Shown one piece after another: positions 17,540 through 24,819 of a stretch of DNA of 39,721 nucleotides; the stretch's first letter is position 1, and the number at the start of each line of letters is the position of its first letter. The notes beneath the pieces were generated by a model. It made no database searches. It saw nothing but the letters and a program-made list of their open reading frames with translations, and was not told where the DNA came from. The stretch is from Pseudooceanicola sp. (GTDB lineage: Bacteria; Pseudomonadota; Alphaproteobacteria; Rhodobacterales; Rhodobacteraceae), in contig PAPR01000016.1 of assembly GCA_002709085.1 (NCBI GenBank), forward strand, positions 1-39,721. The letters run 5' to 3'. The position numbers and the translations under genes are program-made.

Positions 17540-18139
17540 TCAGATCAGTCCCGACAGATCGAGAACGGGGGCGGCGCGCTTGACCTCGAAGCCTTGCGAT
17601 CCTTTGCCTGAAACCATCTGCACCTCAACCTCCTGCGCATTCGGAAACACGTCGAAAAAGACGAAATCGATACCGTCAAGAGCGCTCGGATCAGCGCAAT
17701 CCAGCAAATATTCCGCGTGGAATTCGGTATGTCCCGCGCCCTCTTTCTCTGCGTGATCGTCATGCGCATGGTCTTCGCCTTCGGCCTCATGTTCGTGCTC
17801 GGCATGCTTCTCAGCGTCATCGTGGTGCTCGTCGATCAGGCCCGCGTTTGACGAGACGACCGTGCAGCCAGCCGCATCCGGCAGGACAAAAAGCGCCAGC
17901 GGCTTTGACAGCTTCGCAATCGCCGCGTCAAGTTTCGCGAGGTCCTCGGCTGTTTCCGCCTCATACTCGAATCCAACGATATCAACGCCGGGAGCTTCAA
18001 GCTCCATAGCGACCTGCGTACCTTCGATGGCGATATTCAGTGCAGAGTGTCCGTGTTCGTGAGCGCCAAGCTCCCTCGTCTCCTGTCCGAGAAGCGAGGA
18101 CGGCACCATGAGAGCGATCACCAAAGCTGTCTTGTTCAT
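17540..18139 (-). CDS. DUF2796 (ZrgA-like) histidine-rich periplasmic protein
   Basis: This 199-residue protein has a signal peptide (MNKTALVIALMVPSSLLG) and starts at ATG 18139, with GGAG upstream. The mature N-terminus reads RELGAHEHGHSALNIAIEG, typical of DUF2796. Residues about 105-150 are very rich in His, Asp and Glu (KHAEHEHEAEGEDHAHDDH), a flexible metal-collecting stretch. ZrgA of Vibrio cholerae belongs to this family and is part of a zinc-uptake locus. Here it follows znuB by 38 bp and precedes the FtsX-like ABC pair, so it could bind zinc for either transporter. Function in alphaproteobacteria is inferred only. Confidence 0.85.
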   Translation of the reverse strand: MNKTALVIALMVPSSLLGQETRELGAHEHGHSALNIAIEGTQVAMELEAPGVDIVGFEYEAETAEDLAKLDAAIAKLSKPLALFVLPDAAGCTVVSSNAGLIDEHHDDAEKHAEHEHEAEGEDHAHDDHAEKEGAGHTEFHAEYLLDCADPSALDGIDFVFFDVFPNAQEVEVQMVSGKGSQGFEVKRAAPVLDLSGLI

Positions 18140-18177
18140 ATTGTCATCTCCGTTCCAAGACTTCTGGATTAATGTGC

Positions 18178-18978
18178 TCACTGGGCAGACGTACGAAGGC
18201 TTCCCACGATGCTGAGCGCCGCGAAAATCAGGGCGGCGACACAAACTATGGAGGGTCCCGCCGGTGTGTCGAGGATATAGGCTGCGCGCAGTCCGACCAG
18301 GGCCGAGACACTGCCGATGCCTGCCGCCACCAAGGCCATGCCCTCGGGGGTGCGGCTGAGGGGTCTGGCCGCGGCGGCCGGGATGATCAGCAACGCGGCG
18401 ATGAGCAAGACACCCACGACCTTGATCGCGACGGCAACGGTGATGGCGAGCGACAGCGTCAGGATCAGTTGTTCCCGTTTGGGTTCGAGGCCGCTGGCGT
18501 GGGCCAGATCCTCGTTCAGCGTCGCGGTCAGCAACGCCGACCACCGCCACGCGATTAGCGCCACGACAAGGGCCGCACCGCCCCAGATCACGGCCAGATC
18601 GGTGCGTGATACGGCCAGAATGTCGCCGAAGAGGTATGCCATCAGGTCAATCCGAATGCCGGACAGGAACGACACCGCAACCAGTCCGAAGGCAAGAGCG
18701 GAATGCGCAAGCACACCCAGAAGGGTGTCCATCGCGTAGCCCCGCCCAGTCAACAGGTTGACCGTCAGCGCCATCAGAAGTGCGATCACCAGGGCCCCCG
18801 CAAACACAGAAATCGAAAGGGCCAGCGACAGGGCGACGCCGAGGATCGCGGCATGGGCCGTCGCGTCACCAAAATAGGCCATGCGCCGCCAGACGACGAA
18901 GCAGCCCAGAGGGGCCGCCGCCAGCGCTACACCGATTCCGGCAAGGGTTGCCCGCATCATGAAATCATCCAGCATCAT
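18178..18978 (-). CDS. znuB: ZnuB, zinc ABC transporter permease
   Basis: This 266-residue, highly hydrophobic protein of the ABC-3 (ZnuB/TroC) family has about eight membrane helices. The family landmarks WRRMAYFGDATAHAAILG near the N-terminus and VVGVLLIAALLIIPAAAA near the middle-to-end are clear. With ZnuC and ZnuA it makes the high-affinity zinc importer. Its ATG (18978, with a second ATG at 18975) overlaps the znuC stop. Gene order zur-znuC-znuB is the common alphaproteobacterial arrangement. Confidence 0.93.
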   Translation of the reverse strand: MMLDDFMMRATLAGIGVALAAAPLGCFVVWRRMAYFGDATAHAAILGVALSLALSISVFAGALVIALLMALTVNLLTGRGYAMDTLLGVLAHSALAFGLVAVSFLSGIRIDLMAYLFGDILAVSRTDLAVIWGGAALVVALIAWRWSALLTATLNEDLAHASGLEPKREQLILTLSLAITVAVAIKVVGVLLIAALLIIPAAAARPLSRTPEGMALVAAGIGSVSALVGLRAAYILDTPAGPSIVCVAALIFAALSIVGSLRTSAQ

Positions 18979-19721
18979 TCGGCGGCTTCCGTGTTCTCGT
19001 GTCTGTGATCGTGGTCATGCGTGTGATCGTGATCGTGACGATAGAGTGCCAGCGCGCCCATCGTTCCCGACCCGAACAGCGCGCGGTATTCCGGCGCCGA
19101 CGCGACCACCTCTGGCGTACCTTCGCAGCAAACATGACCATTGAGGCAGATCACCCGATCCGACGCGCTCATCACCACGTGCAATTCGTGGCTGATCATC
19201 AGGACGGTGCAGCCTGTCTCGCGCCGCACCTTCTCTATCTGGCTATAGAAGGCTGCGGAGCCGGGTTGGTCCAGCCCCTGCGTCGCTTCATCAAGAAGGA
19301 GGAGGTGAGGCTTGTCGATCAGTGCGCGCGCCAGCAGTACGCGCTGGAACTGCCCGCCGGAAAGTCGCGACATCTGGGCAGCCGCAAGGTCTGGCACCCC
19401 CGCCTGTGCAAGTGCCTCGTCGATGGCTTCAGGCGCCACCCTAGTTGGCAAACGCAAGAACCGTGCGACTGTCATCGGTAGCGTCGGGTCGATATGCAGC
19501 CGCTGCGGAACGTATCCTACCCGCAGGTCGGACCGTTGCGTCACCCGCCCTTGGGACGGCTTTACAGCCCCGATGATAGATCGCAGAAGGCTGGTCTTGC
19601 CGGAACCATTCGGGCCCACGATCGTCACGATCTCGCCAGGCTCAATGCTAAGTGAAACCTGAGACAAGACCGTTTTAGCACCGTAGCTGATGCTCAGATT
19701 CTCGACCTTTACAAGACTCAT
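18975..19721 (-). CDS. znuC: ZnuC, zinc ABC transporter ATP-binding protein
   Basis: This 248-residue ATPase has Walker A VGPNGSGKTS, signature RLSGGQFQRVLLARAL, Walker B LLLLDEATQGLD and switch His in MISHELHVVM. It ends in a histidine-rich tail (HDHDHTHDHDHRH), as many ZnuC proteins do, which may sense or buffer cytoplasmic zinc. I chose ATG 19721, which overlaps the zur stop by ATGA; a longer frame to 19874 lies inside zur and is not plausible. It energises ZnuB. Confidence 0.94.
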   Translation of the reverse strand: MSLVKVENLSISYGAKTVLSQVSLSIEPGEIVTIVGPNGSGKTSLLRSIIGAVKPSQGRVTQRSDLRVGYVPQRLHIDPTLPMTVARFLRLPTRVAPEAIDEALAQAGVPDLAAAQMSRLSGGQFQRVLLARALIDKPHLLLLDEATQGLDQPGSAAFYSQIEKVRRETGCTVLMISHELHVVMSASDRVICLNGHVCCEGTPEVVASAPEYRALFGSGTMGALALYRHDHDHTHDHDHRHENTEAAE

Positions 19722-20248
19722 GCGCGCACATCCTCGGCGGGTTTTTCCGCGCAGGTCGGACACACACCTTCGGCTTCGACCACAGTGCGCTCGATTCGAA
19801 AGCCGGTCGCGCGTGCGGCAGCGCCCAAGGCACCCCGCGCCGGGGTCGACTGTGCCTCGGCCACGGAGTCGCACATGCGGCAGATCATGAAGGCTGGAGC
19901 GTGGGTTTCTCCGGGGTGGGCGCAGGCGATAAAGGCGTTGAGTCGCTCGATCTTGTGCGCCAGGCCGTTGCTTACGAGGAAGTCGAGCGCGCGGTAAGCG
20001 ACGGGCGGCTGAGACCCGAAGCCCTCATCGCGCAATCGGTCGAGAATGACATAAGCGCCGAGAGCACGATGCTCTTGCAGCAAAATTTCCAGGACTTTGC
20101 GACGCACCGGGGTGAAGCGAAGACCCTCCCTGTTGCATCGTACTTCGGCGGCCGAAAGCCCGTCCACGACGCATGAGGCATGGTCGTGGCGCGAGAAGCC
20201 TACCGGCGTAGTCGCGTCTTCCGGAGCAATGGGAGAGCCACTTGTCAT
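19718..20248 (-). CDS. zur: Zur, Fur-family zinc uptake regulator
   Basis: This 176-residue Fur-family repressor binds zinc and shuts off uptake genes when zinc is plentiful. The winged-helix recognition region (LRFTPVRRKVLEILL) and two cysteine pairs for the structural zinc site (ICRMC, and CPTC near the C-terminus) are visible. Position at the head of znuCB and opposite znuA identifies it as Zur rather than Fur or PerR. The ATG at 20248 has no Shine-Dalgarno sequence and abuts one arm of the palindrome at 20249-20287, so the message may be nearly leaderless; a TTG at 20263 is the only alternative upstream. Confidence 0.93.
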   Translation of the reverse strand: MTSGSPIAPEDATTPVGFSRHDHASCVVDGLSAAEVRCNREGLRFTPVRRKVLEILLQEHRALGAYVILDRLRDEGFGSQPPVAYRALDFLVSNGLAHKIERLNAFIACAHPGETHAPAFMICRMCDSVAEAQSTPARGALGAAARATGFRIERTVVEAEGVCPTCAEKPAEDVRA

Positions 20249-20287
20249 GTTATCACGTTTCAATTAGAGCAGATGAAACGTTATAAG
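20249..20287. promoter_or_regulatory. Zur operator candidate in the zur/znuA divergent promoter
   Basis: A 13-bp inverted repeat, GTTATCACGTTTC and GAAACGTTATAAG, matches at 11 of 13 positions and is separated by 13 bases. It fills the gap between the divergent zur and znuA genes. Both arms contain a GTTAT element like that in the perfect palindrome at 21492-21506. One Zur site here would control both znuA and zur-znuCB. Confidence 0.5.
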
Positions 20288-20304
20288 ATCACATGGAGGA
20301 CCAG

Positions 20305-21213
20305 ATGTCCAGAACGCTCCTGTCTCTTTCCCTCGCCGCTGTCCTGACGGGAGGGGCCGCCCTCGCCGAGGCGCCGCGTGTGGCCACGGATATTGCGCCA
20401 GTTCATTCACTTGTCGCGCGCGTCATGGATGGCGTCGGGTCACCCGAGCTGATCGTTCAACGCGGGGCCAGTCCGCATGAATATTCGTTACGCCCCTCCG
20501 AGGCCGCCGCGTTACAGGAGGCTGATCTGGTTTTCTGGATCAGCCCTGACCTAACCCCATGGCTAGGGGATGCGATTGAGACCTTGGCGAGCAATGCTTC
20601 GGTAACCGGATTGCTCGAAGCCGACGGGACGATCCAGCTCGAGTTCAGGGAAAGTGCCCTGTTTGAAGCGCATGAGCACGCGGAGAGCGGCCACGACCAC
20701 GGTGAACATGATCCCCATGCATGGTTGTCACCGCAGAACGCCGCGACTTGGCTCAATGTGATCGCAGGACAGCTTTCCGCTGCCGACCCGGAAAATGCCG
20801 GAGCCTACTTCGCAAATGCAGCCGCTGGGCGGACAGAAATTGACACGCTGTCCGCCGATGTCAGAGCCTTGCTGGAACCCGTGCGGGGCGGACGGTTCAT
20901 CGTCTTCCACGACGCCTACCAATATTTCGAGTCTGCCTTTGAGTTGTTCGCCTCCGGGGCAATTTCGGTCAGCGATGCCTCCGATCCCAGCCCGGCCAGG
21001 CTCGCCGAAATTCGTAAGAGAATCGCGGACGAGGGTATCGACTGCGTGCTGGCAGAGCCGCAATTCAATGCAGGGCTTGTCGCCACAGTGCTGGATGGCA
21101 CCGAAGCGAAAACAGGCGTTCTTGACCCGTTGGGGTCCGATCTTGAGTCCGGTCCGGCGCTCTATCCCCAGCTCATCCGCAATCTCGCATCAACCCTTGC
21201 GGAATGCCTGTGA
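20305..21213 (+). CDS. znuA: ZnuA, periplasmic zinc-binding protein
   Basis: This 302-residue cluster A-I solute-binding protein has a signal peptide (SLSLAAVLTGGAALAEA) and ligand-type residues of ZnuA: His58 in GASPHEYSLRPSEA, a His-rich loop (HEHAESGHDHGEHD) followed by PHAWLSP, and His in FHDAYQYFE. I chose ATG 20305, which has GGAGG 5 bases upstream; ATG 20293 would place that sequence inside the gene. It captures zinc in the periplasm for ZnuBC and is transcribed divergently from zur-znuCB. The His loop makes a zinc role more likely than manganese. Confidence 0.93.
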   Translation: MSRTLLSLSLAAVLTGGAALAEAPRVATDIAPVHSLVARVMDGVGSPELIVQRGASPHEYSLRPSEAAALQEADLVFWISPDLTPWLGDAIETLASNASVTGLLEADGTIQLEFRESALFEAHEHAESGHDHGEHDPHAWLSPQNAATWLNVIAGQLSAADPENAGAYFANAAAGRTEIDTLSADVRALLEPVRGGRFIVFHDAYQYFESAFELFASGAISVSDASDPSPARLAEIRKRIADEGIDCVLAEPQFNAGLVATVLDGTEAKTGVLDPLGSDLESGPALYPQLIRNLASTLAECL

Positions 21214-21249
21214 CACCGAACAAGGCACAAATGTCAGCGAGGAAGCGCC

Positions 21250-21469
21250 TTGGCCGGTAGGTGTCCGCAACTGATAGGCCTTGTCATCCTCTTGTGGGTG
21301 ATGTGTCCCGGCAAGGAAGCCGAGGCACATCCCCATATCTTCGTCGACGCCCGAGCGGGGTTCCTGTTCGACGAGCGTGGTCACCTGAACGCTTTGAGGA
21401 TTCGATGTCATCGGTGGGTTGTTGATCGTGATCCTCAGCTTCGGCATGTTGTTGCCCTACCTGCCATGA
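21250..21469 (+). pseudogene. Remnant of a DUF1007 gene fused to the tail of a membrane protein gene
   Basis: A signal-peptide-like stretch (LIGLVILLWVMCPGKEAEA) leads into AHPHIFVDARAGFLFDERG, the unmistakable N-terminus of DUF1007 periplasmic proteins, which often accompany nickel/cobalt or zinc permeases. Homology stops near 21403. From 21404 a different frame encodes DVIGGLLIVILSFGMLLPYLP and a stop, which looks like the last helix of a membrane protein. So one deletion probably removed most of the DUF1007 gene and all but the end of a following permease gene. It lies between znuA and the COG0523 gene, a place where such genes are expected. Confidence 0.7.
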
Positions 21470-21491
21470 CTTGTCATTTTTGCGTCAATAT

Positions 21492-21506
21492 TGTTATGTC
21501 ATAACA
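21492..21506. promoter_or_regulatory. Zur-like palindrome upstream of the COG0523 gene
   Basis: TGTTATG-T-CATAACA is a perfect 7-1-7 palindrome, 34 bases before the ATG of the COG0523 gene. It fits the TGTTATN3ATAACA pattern expected for alphaproteobacterial Zur sites. This would make the downstream metallochaperone, and probably the chain to the AztD-like gene, zinc-starvation inducible. Confidence 0.75.
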
Positions 21507-21540
21507 TATCACGAATCATTTTGTATAGAGTTGACCCTGA

Positions 21541-22647
21541 ATGACCGTTGCCGCTTTGACGACCGATACACGCTTGCCCGTCACCCTGCTGACCGGCTTT
21601 CTCGGCGCGGGAAAAACCACGCTTCTGAATTCGGTAATGCGCGCGGAAACTGGACCAAAGATTGCCGTCATCGTGAACGAGTTTGGCGAGGCTGGCCTGG
21701 ATCACGATCTAATCGAATCCGTGGATGAAGAAATCATCCTGATGCAATCGGGCTGTCTGTGCTGCTCGGTTCGAGGCGATCTGACGCGCACGATGGCGGA
21801 CCTGATCGAACGCAGACAAGCTGGGGACATCGCTTTCGAGCGCGTGGTAATCGAGACGACGGGCCTGGCCGATCCCGGCCCGATCCTGCAAACTCTGCTG
21901 GTCGATCCCTATCTTGCGCGCAACGTACGTATGGATGGCGTTGTGACAGTCGCCGATGCCGCCACGGGGCCTGATACGCTCGACAGGCAGTTCGAGGCCG
22001 TGTCACAGATCGCGATGGCGGATCTGCTGGTGCTCAGCAAGACAGATCTCGTCTCGTCAGCGACGGCAGAGACCTTCGAGAGGCGGCTCAGCGGGCTCAA
22101 TCCGACGGCGCGAATCCTGCGTGCCGGTCAGAAAACCCCTTCGGACGGCGCCCTGTGGAACCTGAGCGGCCTGCGAAATACCGCGACACCGAAGCAAACT
22201 CTGGGCTGGCTTACCCCCGGTGACCCTGCTCCGGATCCGTTTGCCAATTTATCTGGTCTCGCTCCGGCCCGATCCACAACAGACGCGACATTTTCGCCGC
22301 ATGATGCGCGAATAGGCTCGGCCTCCATCGTACTGGACGGTCCCATCCCCGGTGCCGACTTCGACCTCTGGCTCGATACGCTGATCGCACTGCGCGGACC
22401 GGACATCCTGCGCGTGAAAGGCGTCGTGTTCCTCGAAGGTATCGAGACGCCCTTCGTCTTTCACGGTGTTCAGCATGTGTTCGATCCGCCCGTGCCGGTG
22501 CGGGATTGGCCCGCCGGCGACCGACGCTCCCGCATCGTTGTGATTGCGCGCGACATGACCCGCCCCGAACTCGTGCGCAATCTCGACATGCTGCGCGCGG
22601 GGGTTCCTGGAACAACCGACACTCTTCGTTCCGAGGACCCTGCATGA
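21541..22647 (+). CDS. COG0523 family zinc metallochaperone GTPase (ZigA/ZagA-like)
   Basis: This 368-residue G3E GTPase has Walker [13 protein letters not shown] (residues 19-30), the metal-binding CxCC motif GCLCC with Cys72, Cys74 and Cys75, a Walker B-like [10 protein letters not shown], the guanine-specificity motif SKTD, and a C-terminal CobW domain ([22 protein letters not shown]). Zur-controlled members of this family deliver scarce zinc to essential enzymes. The operator just upstream and the zinc neighbours support that role over cobalamin synthesis. Its stop overlaps the start of a second, truncated COG0523 gene. Confidence 0.9.
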   Translation: MTVAALTTDTRLPVTLLTGFLGAGKTTLLNSVMRAETGPKIAVIVNEFGEAGLDHDLIESVDEEIILMQSGCLCCSVRGDLTRTMADLIERRQAGDIAFERVVIETTGLADPGPILQTLLVDPYLARNVRMDGVVTVADAATGPDTLDRQFEAVSQIAMADLLVLSKTDLVSSATAETFERRLSGLNPTARILRAGQKTPSDGALWNLSGLRNTATPKQTLGWLTPGDPAPDPFANLSGLAPARSTTDATFSPHDARIGSASIVLDGPIPGADFDLWLDTLIALRGPDILRVKGVVFLEGIETPFVFHGVQHVFDPPVPVRDWPAGDRRSRIVVIARDMTRPELVRNLDMLRAGVPGTTDTLRSEDPA

Positions 22648-22925
22648 AACATGAAAAATTGCCCGTAACCGTCCTTTCCGGCTTTCTCGGGGCCGGCAAA
22701 ACCACCCTGCTGAACCGTGTCCTGAACAACCGCGACGGCCGGCGGGTTGCGGTCATCGTCAATGATATGTCCGAAGTCAACATCGACGCCGATCTCGTGC
22801 GTGCGGACACCGACCTCAGCCGAACTGAGGAGACGCTGGTGGAAATGTCCAACGGCTGTATCCGTTCCCCGGCTGGCGGCGGGCGGAGGCAGCGGCGTGA
22901 ACCAGCAAACCCTGTTCGCTCCTGA
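22644..22925 (+). pseudogene. Second COG0523 GTPase gene, truncated after the first cysteine of CxCC
   Basis: ATG 22644 overlaps the stop of the preceding COG0523 gene. The first 73 residues are a normal COG0523 N-terminus ([42 protein letters not shown]). Homology ends exactly within the metal motif: after NGCI the expected CC is missing and a short unrelated tail runs to a stop at 22925. About three quarters of the protein is gone, so it cannot function. The break coincides with the start of the DUF1826 remnant, pointing to one deletion. Confidence 0.85.
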
Positions 22926-23223
22926 TGCGGCACTAAGCATCGTTGTGACCGACACGCCTGAACGTCCTGTCGACGCCGTGACTGCGCGCCTCATCTGCAC
23001 CTATCGGGGCACGGGCACTCAATACGGTGTTTGGATGGATGGGGCTCAACCCCGCCGCGTAATCACGTCCCCGACCGGCGCATCCATCGCCCTGCGTGGA
23101 CCCGAGGGGCCCGAGCGCCCCGCGTCCGGTCTGATGCACCGCTCGCCCCCTATCGAGAGTTCGGGCGAAACACGGCTGGTGCTGGTTCCCGATCCGATTT
23201 TCGACCCCGAGGAGGCTGCATGA
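22897..23223 (+). pseudogene. DUF1826 gene, C-terminal portion only
   Basis: The frame encodes VDAVTARLICTYRGTGTQYG and further RGPEGPERPASGLMHRSPP, the hallmark C-terminal part of DUF1826, a family commonly found beside Zur-regulated COG0523 genes. The N-terminal half is missing and the segment just before VDAV looks shortened. GTG 22897 with GGAGG upstream could still start translation of a 108-residue product, so a truncated protein may be made. I call it a pseudogene because it adjoins the broken second COG0523 gene. Confidence 0.7.
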
Positions 23224-23477
23224 AGCGCAACCTCGGCGCGACAACACTGAAACGTCGTTAAAAGACCGTCGATCCGATGGGCACATACGATGCGCTTCCG
23301 CCAGTCCTGCGCCGGTGGCTTGCCGAGGCTACGTTGCCTTGGTCTCCGACATCCTGCCGCCGTATCTGGCTTTCGGCACTGGCAAAGGGTGACGGCGAAG
23401 CGGCGGCAATCGCGCGCCTTGAGCGTGCGGAGCGCAAGACGCTCTCCCGCGATCGGTTCGCCCGATCCACCCTGTAA
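23220..23477 (+). pseudogene. DUF6525-like small protein gene interrupted by an in-frame TAA
   Basis: From ATG 23220 (overlapping the DUF1826 stop) the frame reads MKRNLGATTLKRR, then TAA at 23259-23261, then continues in the same frame with KTVDPMGTYDALPPVLRRW and on to a stop at 23475-23477. Both halves match what I recall of a short Rhodobacterales protein family (start MxxNLGATxLRRR, then DALPPxLRxWLAxAxLPWSP), so one base change has split an 85-codon gene. An ATG at 23277 could give a 66-residue product, but no ribosome-binding site is evident. Function of the family is unknown; the family name is from memory. Confidence 0.65.
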
Positions 23478-23506
23478 ATATCTTATCAACACTGAAAGGA
23501 AAGAAT

Positions 23507-24709
23507 ATGAACAGTCTCGGACTATCTATTGCCTCGCTTGGCGTGCTTGCGGCAATGGCCACGCCCGCCTTTGCCGACGATGAAGCTGTTGCATGGCGTC
23601 TCATTGTCGCAGATCACACGTCACCAACAGTTTCAGTTATTGACCTGAATGAACCGGAGAACCGCTGGACCTTCGATCTTGCTGGACCGGCTAAGCTCTA
23701 CTCGACGGCCGATGAGGCACTGGTCATCGCCGTCAAATCCGACAACGAACAAGTCGATTTTCTGCAAAGCGGATTGGCCGTTGAGAAACATGGCGGTCAT
23801 GCAGATATCGAGGTGTCCGAGCCGAGCCATATCGGCACGATCGACGGCCCGCGCCCATTTCATGTGGTGAATGATAGCGGGTCGGTTGCCATCACCTTCG
23901 ACAAGGGCGGTTACGCATCCGTTCTCGACGAGAGCGCGGTTCTGGAGGGCGACCTTACAGAGCAGACAATCCCGATGAACGTCGCACATCATCGTTTTGT
24001 GGCGGATATGGGCGGTTACTTCGTGAGTTCTGTCGCGTCCGAGGCACCCATGGACGAAGGCAAGGCCCCGCCTCGCATCGGTATCGGCAGTTTTGCGGCC
24101 GACGGCACCCCAATAGGCGAAATGCACACCTGCACCGATCTGCATGGCGAGACGTTTTCAGGCACCTTTCTGGTGGCTGGGTGCAAGGAGGGCGTTATCG
24201 CACATGACACGACGGGGGGGCCGGATGCCTTCACCATGCTGCCCTATCCCGCCGATTTCCCCGAAGACAAGACCGGTTTCCTGCTCGGTGCCAAAGCGAT
24301 GCAAATTTTTCTGGGAGACTATGATGGAATCTCGGTTGTTATCCTAGATCCCACGACATCGCCCTATTTCACGCGTGTAGAGCTACCCTTCCGCGAGGTC
24401 GATTTCATCCTCGATCCAGTGAAGCCGCAAATGGCCTATATCCTGACTGAGGACGGATCGCTGCACCGGCTCAATATGTTATCGGCCGAGCAGAGTGCAC
24501 AGATCACCCAGCCTTATTCGATGGACGGCCACTGGCGCGACCCGCGGCCGCGGGTGACCTTGGCGGATGACCGTCTAATCCTGACCGATCCGCTGGAGGC
24601 AACCTTGCGCGTCATCGGCACGGAAAACCTATCTGATATCGAAACCATCGCAGTCGAAGGCATTCCGTACAACGTGATTGCGGTGGGCGGCAGCGGCCTC
24701 ACACACTGA
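23507..24709 (+). CDS. AztD-like periplasmic zinc chaperone
   Basis: This 400-residue exported protein has a clear signal peptide (LGVLAAMATPAFADD) and a good ribosome-binding site (AAAGGAAAG before ATG 23507). The mature part is built of repeated beta-rich segments consistent with a propeller, with scattered conserved His residues (VADHTSP, HGGHAD, RPFH, VAHHRF, MHTCTDLHGE) and the C-terminal AVGGSGLTH. Length and these features match AztD of Paracoccus, a periplasmic protein that hands zinc to its partner solute-binding protein. Here the likely partner is ZnuA, encoded in the same cluster, since no aztABC genes are near. Assignment is by recognition, not by alignment. Confidence 0.8.
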   Translation: MNSLGLSIASLGVLAAMATPAFADDEAVAWRLIVADHTSPTVSVIDLNEPENRWTFDLAGPAKLYSTADEALVIAVKSDNEQVDFLQSGLAVEKHGGHADIEVSEPSHIGTIDGPRPFHVVNDSGSVAITFDKGGYASVLDESAVLEGDLTEQTIPMNVAHHRFVADMGGYFVSSVASEAPMDEGKAPPRIGIGSFAADGTPIGEMHTCTDLHGETFSGTFLVAGCKEGVIAHDTTGGPDAFTMLPYPADFPEDKTGFLLGAKAMQIFLGDYDGISVVILDPTTSPYFTRVELPFREVDFILDPVKPQMAYILTEDGSLHRLNMLSAEQSAQITQPYSMDGHWRDPRPRVTLADDRLILTDPLEATLRVIGTENLSDIETIAVEGIPYNVIAVGGSGLTH

Positions 24710-24716
24710 CGGTCAG

Positions 24717-24750
24717 GCCGGCGCGCGACTCTCCGCGGGCGCGTGCCGGC
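24717..24750 (+). terminator. Strong GC hairpin after the AztD-like gene
   Basis: An 11-bp stem (GCCGGCGCGCG / CGCGTGCCGGC, one G-U pair) with a 12-base loop starts 7 bases after the stop codon. No T-run follows. It probably marks the 3' end of the zinc cluster transcript. Confidence 0.5.
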
Positions 24751-24819
24751 AGCTGCCGATGTGTCGTTCCAATGGGAATGCGGCGCAGCACCGTGACCTG
24801 CTCCCCTGAGAGTCCGCCT

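Noticed and set aside
17740-17830. Repetitive stretch in the DUF2796 gene
   Set aside because: It codes for the His/Glu/Asp-rich metal-binding segment and is not a DNA repeat element.
19000-19040. Short GTGATCGTG-like repeats that could be taken for a repeat array
   Set aside because: They encode the His/Asp-rich tail of ZnuC; the regularity comes from alternating His and Asp codons.
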